Source: Candidatus Binatia bacterium (GTDB lineage: Bacteria; Desulfobacterota_B; Binatia; UBA9968). From it: DNA of 8,082 nt. Each line of letters begins with the position of its first letter. Within the stretch, counting starts at the first letter, position 1. Below the pieces are notes generated by a model, which worked only from the letters and a program-made list of their open reading frames with translations, did no database searches and had not been told where the DNA came from. Positions 1 through 5,862 of this stretch are shown piece after piece. The translations under genes were made by a program, and so were the position numbers. The DNA lies in contig JAICHC010000099.1 in NCBI GenBank assembly GCA_025922795.1, forward strand, positions 1 to 8,082, read 5' to 3'.

Positions 1-294
1 ACGGCCGCCCACTACGCCCTCCAGCGCGAGCAGCGTCTGGACGAAGCCATGCGCTGGATCGACAAGTCGATCTCCCTCCAGGAGAGCTTCTGGAACTACG
101 AGACCAAGGCGCGGCTCCTGCACAAGAGAAAGCGGGCGAAAAACCGGGAGCGGCCGCTTCCGAGGACGCTCCCAAAGCCATCAACATCGGTAAAATCAAT
201 CTGCAAAATGGCAACATCCATTTCAGCGATTTCTTCATCAAACCCAATTATTCGGCCAATCTCACCAGCGTTGAGGGAGCGATCTCCGAATTGA
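1..294 (+). pseudogene. C-terminal remnant of a DUF2911-like protein, out of frame with the downstream gene
   Basis: Frame 1 is open from the window edge to a TGA at 292-294. Only its first third looks like protein: residues 1-40, about positions 1-120, include HYALQREQRLDEAMRWIDKS and end near TKARLL. This resembles the helical, TPR-like tail of DUF2911 proteins, where a run of the form LDEAL.W.DKSI..... NL..KA.LL is usual; I recognise it from memory, not from a search. After about position 120 the translation turns into arginine-, proline- and serine-rich text that is a shadow of the DUF748 reading frame, so the last 55 or so codons are not native. The usual end of the tail after KA.LL (a few more helices) is missing. 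The gene therefore appears to be cut at its 3' end and joined to other DNA. It could be a decayed gene or an assembly chimera. The start lies outside the window. Confidence 0.5.
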
Positions 295-1373
295 AGCCCG
301 AGGCGCCGGGCCAAATCGACTTGAAGGCGCGACTCGACGAGGCAGCCCCGGTAGAAATCAAGGGCAACATCAATCCCCTGTCCAAAGACCTTTTTCTCGA
401 CATTGCCGTCGACGCCAAGGAGATCGAATTGAGCCCGATATCACCGTACTCCGCCAAGTACGTCGGCTATGGCATCGAACGAGGCAAGCTCTCTTTCAAC
501 GTCAAGTACAAACTGGAAAATCGCAAGCTGAGCGCTGAAAACAAAATCATTCTGAACCAACTAACCTTCGGCGAGAAAGTGGAAAGCGCCGACGCGATCA
601 AGCTTCCCGTGCTTCTCGCGGTCGCCTTGCTGAAAGACCGCAATGGTGTCATCGACGTCGATCTGCCGATCAGCGGTTCCCTGGACGATCCGCAGTTCAG
701 CGTCGGCGGCATCGTGCTGAGAATCATAATCAATCTGATCACCCGAGCGGTGACCGCGCCCTTTTCGTTGCTCGCAGGAGCGTTCGGCTCAGGTAGCGGC
801 GAGGAGTTGAGCTATATTGAATTTGACAACGGCCGGGCCAATTTGAATCAAGCTGCTCAGACTAAAATTGCGACTCTGGCGAAAGCGTTGAACAACCGTC
901 CCGCGCTCAATTTGGAAATCACCGGCCGGGTCGACCCGCTGACCGATCTCGATGGCCTCAAACGGGTCAGCATCGAGCGCAATGTCAAGGCGCAAAAAAT
1001 GAAGGATCTGGCACGCAAAGGGGAAGCGCCGCCCTCGGTCGATGAAGTGCAAGTGGATAAAAGCGAGTATGAGCGTTACCTGAAGGCGGCCTATGGCGAG
1101 GAGACTTTCCCCAAGCCGCGCAACATCATCGGTTTGGCCCGGGATCTACCCGTGCCCGAGATGGAAAAGCTGATGCTGCAACATGCCCGAGCGAGCGACG
1201 ACGACTTGCGCCAGCTCGCGAACCAGCGCGCTCTCGCGGTTCGGAACGCGCTTACCGCCAACGGCCAGGTGACCGCCGCGCGGCTCTTCATTGTTGCTGC
1301 CAAGCCGCTTACGGCCGATGAAAAGGCCAGGCTCAAGGGCCGGCCCAACCGCGTCGATTTTGCAATGAAGTAG
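111..1373 (+). CDS. DUF748 (AsmA-clan) protein, C-terminal part, 5' end missing
   Basis: Frame 3 encodes about 420 residues ending at TAG 1371-1373. After an Ala/Pro/Glu/Lys linker (about residues 1-22), DUF748-like sequence begins with INIGKINLQNGNIHFSDFF and IKPNYSANL. Beta-rich repeats follow, then the family's typical conserved stretch LPVLLAVALLKDRNGVIDVD, then PISGSLDDPQFSVGG. A C-terminal segment has the form IEFDNGRANL...KIATLAKALNNRPALNLEITG, like OmpA-type half-motifs. These proteins are large envelope proteins, often around 1000 residues, of the AsmA/TamB-like clan and are thought to work in the periplasm; the exact role here is unknown. There is no ATG or GTG in frame. The first permitted codon is a TTG at 291, which would cut into the conserved domain, so it is unlikely to be a true start. 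The N-terminal half and any membrane anchor are missing, and upstream of about 110 the DNA fits a different protein in another frame. The start given is where the plausible DUF748 linker begins. Confidence 0.82.
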   Translation, partial: AAPAQEKAGEKPGAAASEDAPKAINIGKINLQNGNIHFSDFFIKPNYSANLTSVEGAISELKPEAPGQIDLKARLDEAAPVEIKGNINPLSKDLFLDIAVDAKEIELSPISPYSAKYVGYGIERGKLSFNVKYKLENRKLSAENKIILNQLTFGEKVESADAIKLPVLLAVALLKDRNGVIDVDLPISGSLDDPQFSVGGIVLRIIINLITRAVTAPFSLLAGAFGSGSGEELSYIEFDNGRANLNQAAQTKIATLAKALNNRPALNLEITGRVDPLTDLDGLKRVSIERNVKAQKMKDLARKGEAPPSVDEVQVDKSEYERYLKAAYGEETFPKPRNIIGLARDLPVPEMEKLMLQHARASDDDLRQLANQRALAVRNALTANGQVTAARLFIVAAKPLTADEKARLKGRPNRVDFAMK

Positions 1374-1389
1374 GGCTTAACGGCAGACG

Positions 1390-1465
1390 GAGCCCTGCGG
1401 AGAAGTTCGCCGTTCCCAGAAGGCGAATCCGCCTCGCTCACCCAGCCGCTCACCGCTCAGGGCTC
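1390..1465. repeat. Nested inverted repeats after the DUF748 gene
   Basis: An exact 8-bp inverted repeat, GAGCCCTG at 1390-1397 and CAGGGCTC at 1458-1465, encloses a second hairpin. In the inner hairpin, GCGGA (1397-1401) and TTCGCC (1406-1411) pair with GGCGAA (1422-1427) and TCCGC (1428-1432), leaving a 4-nt bulge and a 10-nt loop. The inner arm gives 11 base pairs. No T-run follows, so this is not a textbook intrinsic terminator. It begins 17 bases after the DUF748 stop codon, so it may stabilise the 3' end of that transcript or act as a terminator. The pairing is seen directly; the role is inferred. Confidence 0.45.
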
Positions 1466-1554
1466 GATTGTGATAGGTCTAACGGCATGAATCGTCCCGC
1501 CGACCTTGACTCGCCCCGCCACAGGCTATCTTTAAGTTGTAGAGCCTTCCCTTC

Positions 1555-1563
1555 TGTTATAAA
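1555..1563 (+). promoter_or_regulatory. Extended -10 promoter element for the 81-residue gene
   Basis: TG at 1555-1556, one base, then TATAAA at 1558-1563 gives an extended -10 element with five of six consensus bases. Transcription would start near 1570 and leave a leader of about 22 bases that just contains the Shine-Dalgarno sequence. The best -35 partner, TTGTAG at 1537-1542, is poor (spacing 15), which is tolerated by extended -10 promoters. A second possible pair is TTGACT at 1506-1511 with TATCTT at 1527-1532 (spacing 15). Assumes sigma70-like recognition. Confidence 0.4.
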
Positions 1564-1592
1564 CTCCGATTGCATTCAGGAGGCCTGTTTTC

Positions 1593-1838
1593 ATGACGCA
1601 AGCAAGAAAGACCGCGAAGCCCAAAGTCACCATCATCGCCAGCAAAGGCGCCAACCAAGCGATCAATTATTTATTGGAAGACCGAGACGAACTCGAATGG
1701 CTCGTAGCCATCGGACGCAACCACAAGGGCGATATCTTTTTCTACGACACTGGCGGCGACATTATCCAAGATTTGGGCGCGTTGGAGTACATCAAAGAAA
1801 GAATCGTACGAGATTATTTCGGCGAACCGGATGAATGA
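1593..1838 (+). CDS. Small hypothetical protein, 81 residues
   Basis: I do not recognise this protein. An AGGAGG Shine-Dalgarno sequence at 1578-1583 sits 9 bases before ATG 1593, which decides the start and argues strongly for a real gene. The product begins with a basic, Lys/Arg/Thr-rich tail (residues 1-11). A hydrophobic strand follows (VTIIAS, about 12-17), then a likely amphipathic helix ending in YLLEDRDELEWLVAIG (about 26-41), a GDIFFYD strand-like segment, and a C-terminal acidic helix with YIKERIVRDYFGEPDE. There is no signal peptide or membrane segment, so it is probably a small cytosolic alpha/beta protein. No catalytic motif is visible. It stands alone, with its own promoter-like element, between the DUF748 gene and a convergent ubiD-family gene, and is probably monocistronic. 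Confidence 0.75.
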   Translation: MTQARKTAKPKVTIIASKGANQAINYLLEDRDELEWLVAIGRNHKGDIFFYDTGGDIIQDLGALEYIKERIVRDYFGEPDE

Positions 1839-1865
1839 GCCGCGCCTTCGGCATAGCGCTTCAAG

Positions 1866-1947
1866 CGTTCAACCGTTCAAAGTTCATCGTTCCCCGGATC
1901 GATTCTCTGCGACTGACCCTGCGACACATACCTTGAACATTTGAACG
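1866..1947. repeat. Imperfect inverted repeat of GTTCAA words in a convergent spacer
   Basis: The left arm, CGTTCAACCGTTCAAAG at 1866-1882, matches the reverse complement of CTTGAACATTTGAACG at 1932-1947 apart from two internal mismatches and one extra base. The left arm is also two tandem CGTTCAA words. The repeat lies between the stops of the 81-residue gene (1838) and the ubiD-family gene (1954), which converge. The 49-base loop is long and no T-run follows, so a bidirectional terminator role is possible but weak. Confidence 0.45.
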
Positions 1948-1953
1948 AATCAT

Positions 1954-3384
1954 CTAACTTCCCGGAATCTTCGGCTTAACCCGCAACGGCGGGGCTCCCT
2001 CGGGTAAAAAATCCTCAAGATTGACCGTTTCCCAGCCCACCGGCCGCAGCCGCTCAAATTCATTTCTGCGCTGTGGATCACATTCAGGCGGCTTGGTTGC
2101 GTCGATGATGATTTTGCCTCCGATACGGTGCCAACCCGGCGCCCCGGGATGGCCGAATTCAGGGCACGACGGATCCATAGCGTGGATTTTGGCGCCGTTG
2201 ATGACGACGATATCTTCGGCCGGATTGACGCGCGTGTTGATCGCCCATAAGATCTCGGCGTAGTTGAATATATCCACGTCCTCATCGACGGCGATGGCAA
2301 CTTTCGGGTGTTGGTACTCGCTCGATAACACCGACATGAGAACATTGCGCGCTTCGCCGTAATAACGCGCGCACATCTGCACCACCACGCCGAAAATACC
2401 GGGCAGCACCAAAACATTCTTGACATCGGCCAGGCCGCCGACGGTTCGCGCACGACGCAGGATTTGCGCCGACATCGGCACTTTGTGATACACGCAGCCT
2501 TCGACTTCAGTGCCATTCTGGACGTTTTTGAAGATCGCATCGTTGCGCATGGTGATCGCCTTAATGTTGACGATCGGATTCATGCCCGAGCCGGTCAGAT
2601 AATAATCTTGAAATTCGCTGAAGGGACCTTCCGGCTCCCTGACTTTCGGCGGAATTTCACCTTCGAGAATAATTTCCGCCCATGCCGGGACTTCCAGATC
2701 GACGGTTCGGCACTTCACCAGTTCGACATCTTCCTTGAGCAGCGCCGAAGCGATCTCCAACTCATCCACGCCGTATTGTGTGGTCGTCGCAGCGGCAAAG
2801 TAATACATCGGATGGTGGCCGATCATGATCGCCACGGGCATGGGTTTATCCTGAGCTTCGTACATTTGGTAATTGGCCCAGGCGTGGCGCGGATAAAGCA
2901 GGATGCCGGTTTTTTTCGGCCCCTTCATCTGCAAGCGATGAAAGCTCAAGTTGCGCCGGCCGGTCTCCGGGTTCTTCGTGATCATCAATCCCGAGCCAAT
3001 GAACGGACCGCCGTCGCGGATTCCCGCCTGGTGGATCGGCATCTTCGTGATATCGACTTCATCGCCGAGAATAACTTTTTGTTGCACCGGTCCGGTCTCG
3101 ACCAGGCGCGTCGTGCCAAGCTTTTCGGTGCGGCGCACGAATTCCGGAATCATCTCGTCCCGTGCAGTGCCGAACGCCACCGGCGCCAACGACACGTCAC
3201 CCGGCGCTTGCCCCAAGCAGCGCCAATCTGGATAGCCCGGAAGATTTTCAAAAAGCAGCCCGCGGTCGCGCGCCTGCCAGAGTAGCGCTCCCATCTGCCT
3301 GCGCGGATCGACCGGTTTGGCGATGCGGGCGAGCAACCCTGCCTTCTCCAGCTGATCGATCCACGTGCGCATATCCTGAGCCAT
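1954..3384 (-). CDS. UbiD-family prenylated-FMN-dependent decarboxylase
   Basis: A 476-residue member of the UbiD family, which reversibly decarboxylates aromatic or alpha,beta-unsaturated acids using prenylated FMN. Counting from ATG 3384, N145 and R150 lie in NLSFHRLQ, H167 in PRHAWANYQ, a Glu in DELEIASAL (207-215), and E252 and E257 in EGPFSEF. These match the metal/cofactor ligands (N, H, E) and the Arg-Glu-Glu catalytic network of fungal Fdc1. AVDEDVDIFN (365-374) and the C-terminal GGKIIIDATKP are also family-typical, and the length is normal. An upstream in-frame TTG at 3402 overlaps the ribosome site, whereas ATG 3384 has GGAGG (plus strand CCTCC, 3391-3395) 6 bases before it, so ATG 3384 is chosen. 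UbiD enzymes need a UbiX-type prenyltransferase; none is in the window. The ubiquinone-pathway enzyme UbiD itself is possible, but no ubiquinone genes are nearby, so I leave the substrate open. A divergent MFS transporter shares its control region. Confidence 0.95.
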   Translation of the reverse strand: MAQDMRTWIDQLEKAGLLARIAKPVDPRRQMGALLWQARDRGLLFENLPGYPDWRCLGQAPGDVSLAPVAFGTARDEMIPEFVRRTEKLGTTRLVETGPVQQKVILGDEVDITKMPIHQAGIRDGGPFIGSGLMITKNPETGRRNLSFHRLQMKGPKKTGILLYPRHAWANYQMYEAQDKPMPVAIMIGHHPMYYFAAATTTQYGVDELEIASALLKEDVELVKCRTVDLEVPAWAEIILEGEIPPKVREPEGPFSEFQDYYLTGSGMNPIVNIKAITMRNDAIFKNVQNGTEVEGCVYHKVPMSAQILRRARTVGGLADVKNVLVLPGIFGVVVQMCARYYGEARNVLMSVLSSEYQHPKVAIAVDEDVDIFNYAEILWAINTRVNPAEDIVVINGAKIHAMDPSCPEFGHPGAPGWHRIGGKIIIDATKPPECDPQRRNEFERLRPVGWETVNLEDFLPEGAPPLRVKPKIPGS

Positions 3385-3390
3385 GGCTTT

Positions 3391-3395
3391 CCTCC
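3391..3395 (-). promoter_or_regulatory. Shine-Dalgarno site that decides the ubiD-family start
   Basis: Read on the minus strand this is GGAGG, 6 bases before ATG at 3384. The longer reading frame would begin at a TTG (3402) directly upstream of this site, which is then left without a ribosome site of its own. Confidence 0.75.
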
Positions 3396-3402
3396 GCAAC
3401 AA

Positions 3403-3408
3403 AATATA
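3403..3408 (-). promoter_or_regulatory. Possible -10 element for the ubiD-family gene
   Basis: Minus-strand TATATT (five of six bases of the sigma70 -10 consensus) lies 19 bases upstream of ATG 3384. Transcription would start near 3396, just before the Shine-Dalgarno site, giving a very short leader. No good -35 hexamer is present at the right distance; the palindrome at 3423-3435 occupies that place. This would suit a regulated or activator-dependent promoter, but the evidence is only the hexamer and its position. Confidence 0.25.
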
Positions 3409-3422
3409 TCGCCTTCATCCAT

Positions 3423-3435
3423 ATCACGGCGTGAT
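3423..3435. promoter_or_regulatory. 13-bp palindrome, candidate operator between ubiD-family and MFS genes
   Basis: ATCACG-G-CGTGAT is a perfect inverted repeat with a single central base. It lies 38 bases upstream of the ubiD-family ATG, over the place where a -35 box would sit if the minus-strand TATATT is the -10, and upstream of the divergent MFS gene. A dimeric regulator could control both genes from here. No regulator gene is in the window, so the binding protein is unknown. Confidence 0.4.
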
Positions 3436-3531
3436 CCGGAATTGGAGTTGTTGGCAAAATTGGGGGATTTGACTACTACCGCTGCTTCTTCTACGTTGCA
3501 GCGAATGGCGTCTTTGACTGCACTGTTCGGC

Positions 3532-4725
3532 ATGGAGAAGCTTTCAGCGCCGAAAGCGCGCGCGTTGAGCATCGTCTACGCGGCGAGCGTCGCGCTGATG
3601 ATGGGCGTTAATTTCATCCAGCCGGCGCTGCCGGCTCTGACGGAGCCGTTTCAGGTTAGCGATGCCCAACTCTCGTGGATCATGACCGTGTTCACGGCGC
3701 CGGCCATCGTCCTGTCGCCGATTTTCGGTGTAATCGCCGATCTCTACGGCCGCCGCCTGCTGCTCGCTCTCGGCCTTATCACCTTCGGCATCTTCGGCAC
3801 CGCCATAGCGTTCGCGCCCACATTCGGTTGGCTGCTTTTTTTCCGAACCCTTCAAGGCATCGGTTTTAGCGCGGTGATTCCGCTGACGATTGTTTTGATT
3901 GGCGATTTACTGGACGGCGACAACGAAATCGGCGGCCAGGGATTAAAAGTCTTTCTCGATCGGATCGGCTATTTGATCTTTCCGCCGCTCGGCGGCTTGC
4001 TCGCGATGATCGCGTGGTACTGGCCATTTGTATTTTATCTTCTGACCATTCCGGTGGGCTTAGCGGCCTGGCTCTGGATGCCGGAAACCAAAGGCAAGAG
4101 CAACGGCGGAACCGCAGCTTATCTGGGCGATATACTGCGTTTGACACGCCATCCGCGCCTGCTGATCGCTTTCTCCGCCGGCTTTCTGCGTTTTTTTCTC
4201 GACTACGGGTTCCTCACCTACTTTCCCCTGTTTCTTGTCCGCACCCACGGTATTTCCACCGCAACCGCCGGACTGCTCTATGTGTTCTTCTCGGTCGGCG
4301 CCATGGTCACGTCGAGCCAGGCCGGCCGAATCGCAGCCGGCCGGGATAAAGCGAACATTTTATTTGTCGCGTTTTTTGTCAGCGGCGCCGCCGTGATGGC
4401 CGTGCCGTTCGTGCCCGGCGTGTTGCTGGTCGGATGCGCGCTGTTCTTTTACGGTCTGGCTAATGGCGTGATCTCGCCGATGCAAAAGAGCCTGCTAACG
4501 CAAAACGCACCGGCGGAACTGCGCGGCGGAATTGTCTCATTCGATCGTTTGATTCAACAGGTCTCCAAGACCACGTCAACTTCCATCGTCGGATTGCTGC
4601 TCGTTAGCGCCGAGCTGCCGACGATTTTTTGGCTGCTCGGCATACTTTCCTTCATCAGCGTGGCCCTCATGGCATGCTTGCTGCCGCGCTCTCGGCCGGC
4701 GGTCTCAAGTGCGACTGCTTCTTGA
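3532..4725 (+). CDS. Major facilitator superfamily transporter
   Basis: Counting from ATG 3532 the product has 397 residues with the alternating hydrophobic segments of a 12-helix MFS transporter in the inner membrane. Helix 1 follows MEKLSAPKARALS. Motif A between helices 2 and 3 is GVIADLYGRR (66-75). A motif-B-like RTLQGIGF occurs at 105-112, and PETKGKS after helix 6 marks the central loop. The second half has a weaker motif-A copy near SSQAGRIAAGRDK. Substrate specificity cannot be read off; drug/proton antiport and organic-acid transport are both possible. The frame is open back to a TTG at 3442, and ATG 3505 is also possible; none of the three has a clear Shine-Dalgarno site. I prefer 3532 because the codons before it are TTG-rich and unlike the gene, and a TTGACT at 3469-3474 could be a -35 box. 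Divergence from the UbiD-family gene suggests, but does not prove, a shared substrate. It converges on the CDF gene with 41 bases between stops. Confidence 0.93.
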   Translation: MEKLSAPKARALSIVYAASVALMMGVNFIQPALPALTEPFQVSDAQLSWIMTVFTAPAIVLSPIFGVIADLYGRRLLLALGLITFGIFGTAIAFAPTFGWLLFFRTLQGIGFSAVIPLTIVLIGDLLDGDNEIGGQGLKVFLDRIGYLIFPPLGGLLAMIAWYWPFVFYLLTIPVGLAAWLWMPETKGKSNGGTAAYLGDILRLTRHPRLLIAFSAGFLRFFLDYGFLTYFPLFLVRTHGISTATAGLLYVFFSVGAMVTSSQAGRIAAGRDKANILFVAFFVSGAAVMAVPFVPGVLLVGCALFFYGLANGVISPMQKSLLTQNAPAELRGGIVSFDRLIQQVSKTTSTSIVGLLLVSAELPTIFWLLGILSFISVALMACLLPRSRPAVSSATAS

Positions 4726-4766
4726 AGTGCTGTGCCGTCTCCGGCGCAGGGCAATACGGACCGGAT

Positions 4767-5651
4767 CTAAAAACCCTTAAATTCTTTCTCCTCGCGGTTT
4801 TCGATTTCGAGCTGGATCGTCGTGTGCTCGATGTTGTAGCGCTCCTTGAGCGTGTCCTCGATGCCGTTCAGAACTTCGTGAAAATCGCCGCCGCTTTCCA
4901 CGACCGCGTGCGCGCTCAAGGTAAAAATATCGGAGGTCACCGCCCAGATGTGCAGATCATGCACCTTGCTCACGCCTTCGACCGCTTCGATGGTGCGCCG
5001 CACCTCTTCGAGCCGGATGCCTTTCGGCACCGCCTGCATGAGGACGCTAAGGCAGTCCCTCACCAGACTCCAAGATGAAACCAGAATGAGAACACCGATA
5101 AAAACCCCGATCAGCGGGTCGGCCAGATACCAACCGGTGGTGAGCATAATAAACCCGGCGAGGATCGCGCCAACCGATCCGATCGCGTCACTCACCACGT
5201 GCAAGAAGGCGCCGCGCAGATTCAAATTGTGATGATGGCCACCGTGGAGGATCGCCGCGGCGGCGATATTCACGAACAATCCCGCGATGGCAACGATCAT
5301 CATGCCGAAGCTCTCGACCTCAGGCGGATCAAGAAAACGACTGTAAGCCGCGGAGAAAATGATGCCGACGATCAACCACAAAGCCAGGCCATTAAAAAGA
5401 GCGGCGAGAATCTCCGCTCGATGAAAACCATACGTGCTTTCGTGGGTGGCCGGGCGTCGAGCGAAGCGAAAGGCGAATAAGCTCAGTGCCATAGCGCCGA
5501 CGTCGGAGAGCATGTGCCCGGCGTCGGACAACAGGGCGAGACTATTGGTCATAAAGCCGGCGATCAGCTCGGCAAAAAAATAAAGCACGCTGATGGCCAG
5601 GGCCCATTTTAACCGGCGCGATTCGGTATGCCGTTGCAGGGTTCCGCTCAT
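4767..5651 (-). CDS. Cation diffusion facilitator, zinc-type metal exporter (CzcD/ZitB-like)
   Basis: A 294-residue CDF-family antiporter of the inner membrane that exports divalent metal in exchange for protons. Counting from ATG 5651, the transport site is formed by HxxxD in helix 2 (H46, D50, in SDAGHMLSD) and HxxxD in helix 5 (H151, D155, in HVVSDAIGS). Two HxxxD motifs are typical of Zn-selective, CzcD/ZnT-like members. A short His cluster (HGGHHH, 136-141) lies in the cytoplasmic loop before helix 5. The C-terminal cytosolic domain carries HDLHIW (231-236), a further His at 248 and H276 in EHTTIQLE, the usual zinc-sensing ligands. An in-frame TTG at 5702 would add 17 residues rich in Arg and Pro; ATG 5651 fits the family's N-terminus better, although its Shine-Dalgarno (GGAA) is weak. 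The upstream spacer holds direct repeats that may control it. Substrate could also include Cd or Co. Confidence 0.95.
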   Translation of the reverse strand: MSGTLQRHTESRRLKWALAISVLYFFAELIAGFMTNSLALLSDAGHMLSDVGAMALSLFAFRFARRPATHESTYGFHRAEILAALFNGLALWLIVGIIFSAAYSRFLDPPEVESFGMMIVAIAGLFVNIAAAAILHGGHHHNLNLRGAFLHVVSDAIGSVGAILAGFIMLTTGWYLADPLIGVFIGVLILVSSWSLVRDCLSVLMQAVPKGIRLEEVRRTIEAVEGVSKVHDLHIWAVTSDIFTLSAHAVVESGGDFHEVLNGIEDTLKERYNIEHTTIQLEIENREEKEFKGF

Positions 5652-5663
5652 GAAATTCCAACC

Positions 5664-5692
5664 AGGGTACCGCTCCCGCGAGGGTCTCTCAA
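5664..5692 (-). promoter_or_regulatory. Weak candidate promoter for the CDF gene
   Basis: On the minus strand TTGAGA (plus 5687-5692, five of six -35 bases) is followed after 17 bases by TACCCT (plus 5664-5669, only three of six -10 bases). Transcription would begin about 6 bases before the ATG, an almost leaderless message. The correct spacing and the direct repeats immediately upstream of the -35 box are the reasons to list it. The poor -10 is the reason for low confidence. Confidence 0.2.
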
Positions 5693-5725
5693 GTGGACGC
5701 AAAGTGACTGTGGACGCAAAGTGAC
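5693..5725. repeat. Two exact 16-bp direct repeats, period 17, upstream of the CDF gene
   Basis: GTGGACGCAAAGTGAC occurs at 5693-5708 and again, identically, at 5710-5725. The GTGAC core appears a third time at 5733-5737. The repeats lie 42-74 bases upstream of the CDF start codon, where tandem regulator sites often occur. A spacing of one and a half helical turns would place two proteins on different faces of the DNA. A simple recent duplication is the alternative explanation. Confidence 0.6.
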
Positions 5726-5759
5726 GCGTACAGTGACAGAACGACGCAGCCGCCGCTTC

Positions 5760-5773
5760 CTAGCTATAGCTAG
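5760..5773. repeat. 14-bp perfect palindrome
   Basis: CTAGCTATAGCTAG is identical to its own reverse complement. It sits in the 211-base spacer between the CDF start and the mltA stop, 109 bases upstream of the CDF start. It could bind a dimeric regulator together with the direct repeats at 5693-5725. Its TATAGC could also be a poor -10 element. Apart from these items and a weak hairpin at 5842-5855, I see nothing else in this spacer. Confidence 0.5.
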
Positions 5774-5841
5774 CGACACGGCCCCTAGTCGGGATAACTC
5801 AAGGTCAAGAGTTCCAGGTCACGTTCGAATGCCATTTCCGG

Positions 5842-5855
5842 GTTGAACCTTCAAC
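5842..5855 (-). other. Short inverted repeat just after mltA
   Basis: GTTGAA and TTCAAC flank a central CC; on the minus strand this lies 7 bases beyond the mltA stop codon. The stem is six base pairs with a two-base centre, so a real loop would leave five or fewer pairs, and there is no T-run. It is a weak terminator candidate at best. It uses the same TTCAA/TTGAA words as the inverted repeat at 1866-1947. Confidence 0.25.
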
Positions 5856-5862
5856 GAAACAT

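Noticed and set aside
2464..3285. A 273-codon open frame on the plus strand, opposite the ubiD-family gene
   Set aside because: It is fully antisense to a well-supported UbiD-family gene, its product is rich in His, Arg and Asp with no recognisable domain, and it has no ribosome site. It is a codon-bias shadow.
3385..3402. Longer start (TTG 3402) for the ubiD-family gene
   Set aside because: The added codons cover the GGAGG ribosome site of ATG 3384, and the family N-terminus fits the ATG.
4726..4766. Possible terminator in the 41-base spacer between the MFS and CDF stops
   Set aside because: Only a four-base CCGT/ACGG pairing is present, with no T-run on either strand.
4629..5078. A 149-codon plus-strand frame spanning the MFS 3' end and the CDF gene
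   Set aside because: It overlaps two confident genes in other frames and shows no domain or ribosome site.
5652..5702. Longer start (TTG 5702) for the CDF gene
   Set aside because: The extra 17 residues are not family-like, and the TTG falls inside the 17-bp repeat region.
5802..5821. AGGTCA repeated at 5802-5807 and 5816-5821
   Set aside because: Two 6-bp words are expected by chance in a spacer of this size, and no bacterial regulator with such a site is suggested by the context.
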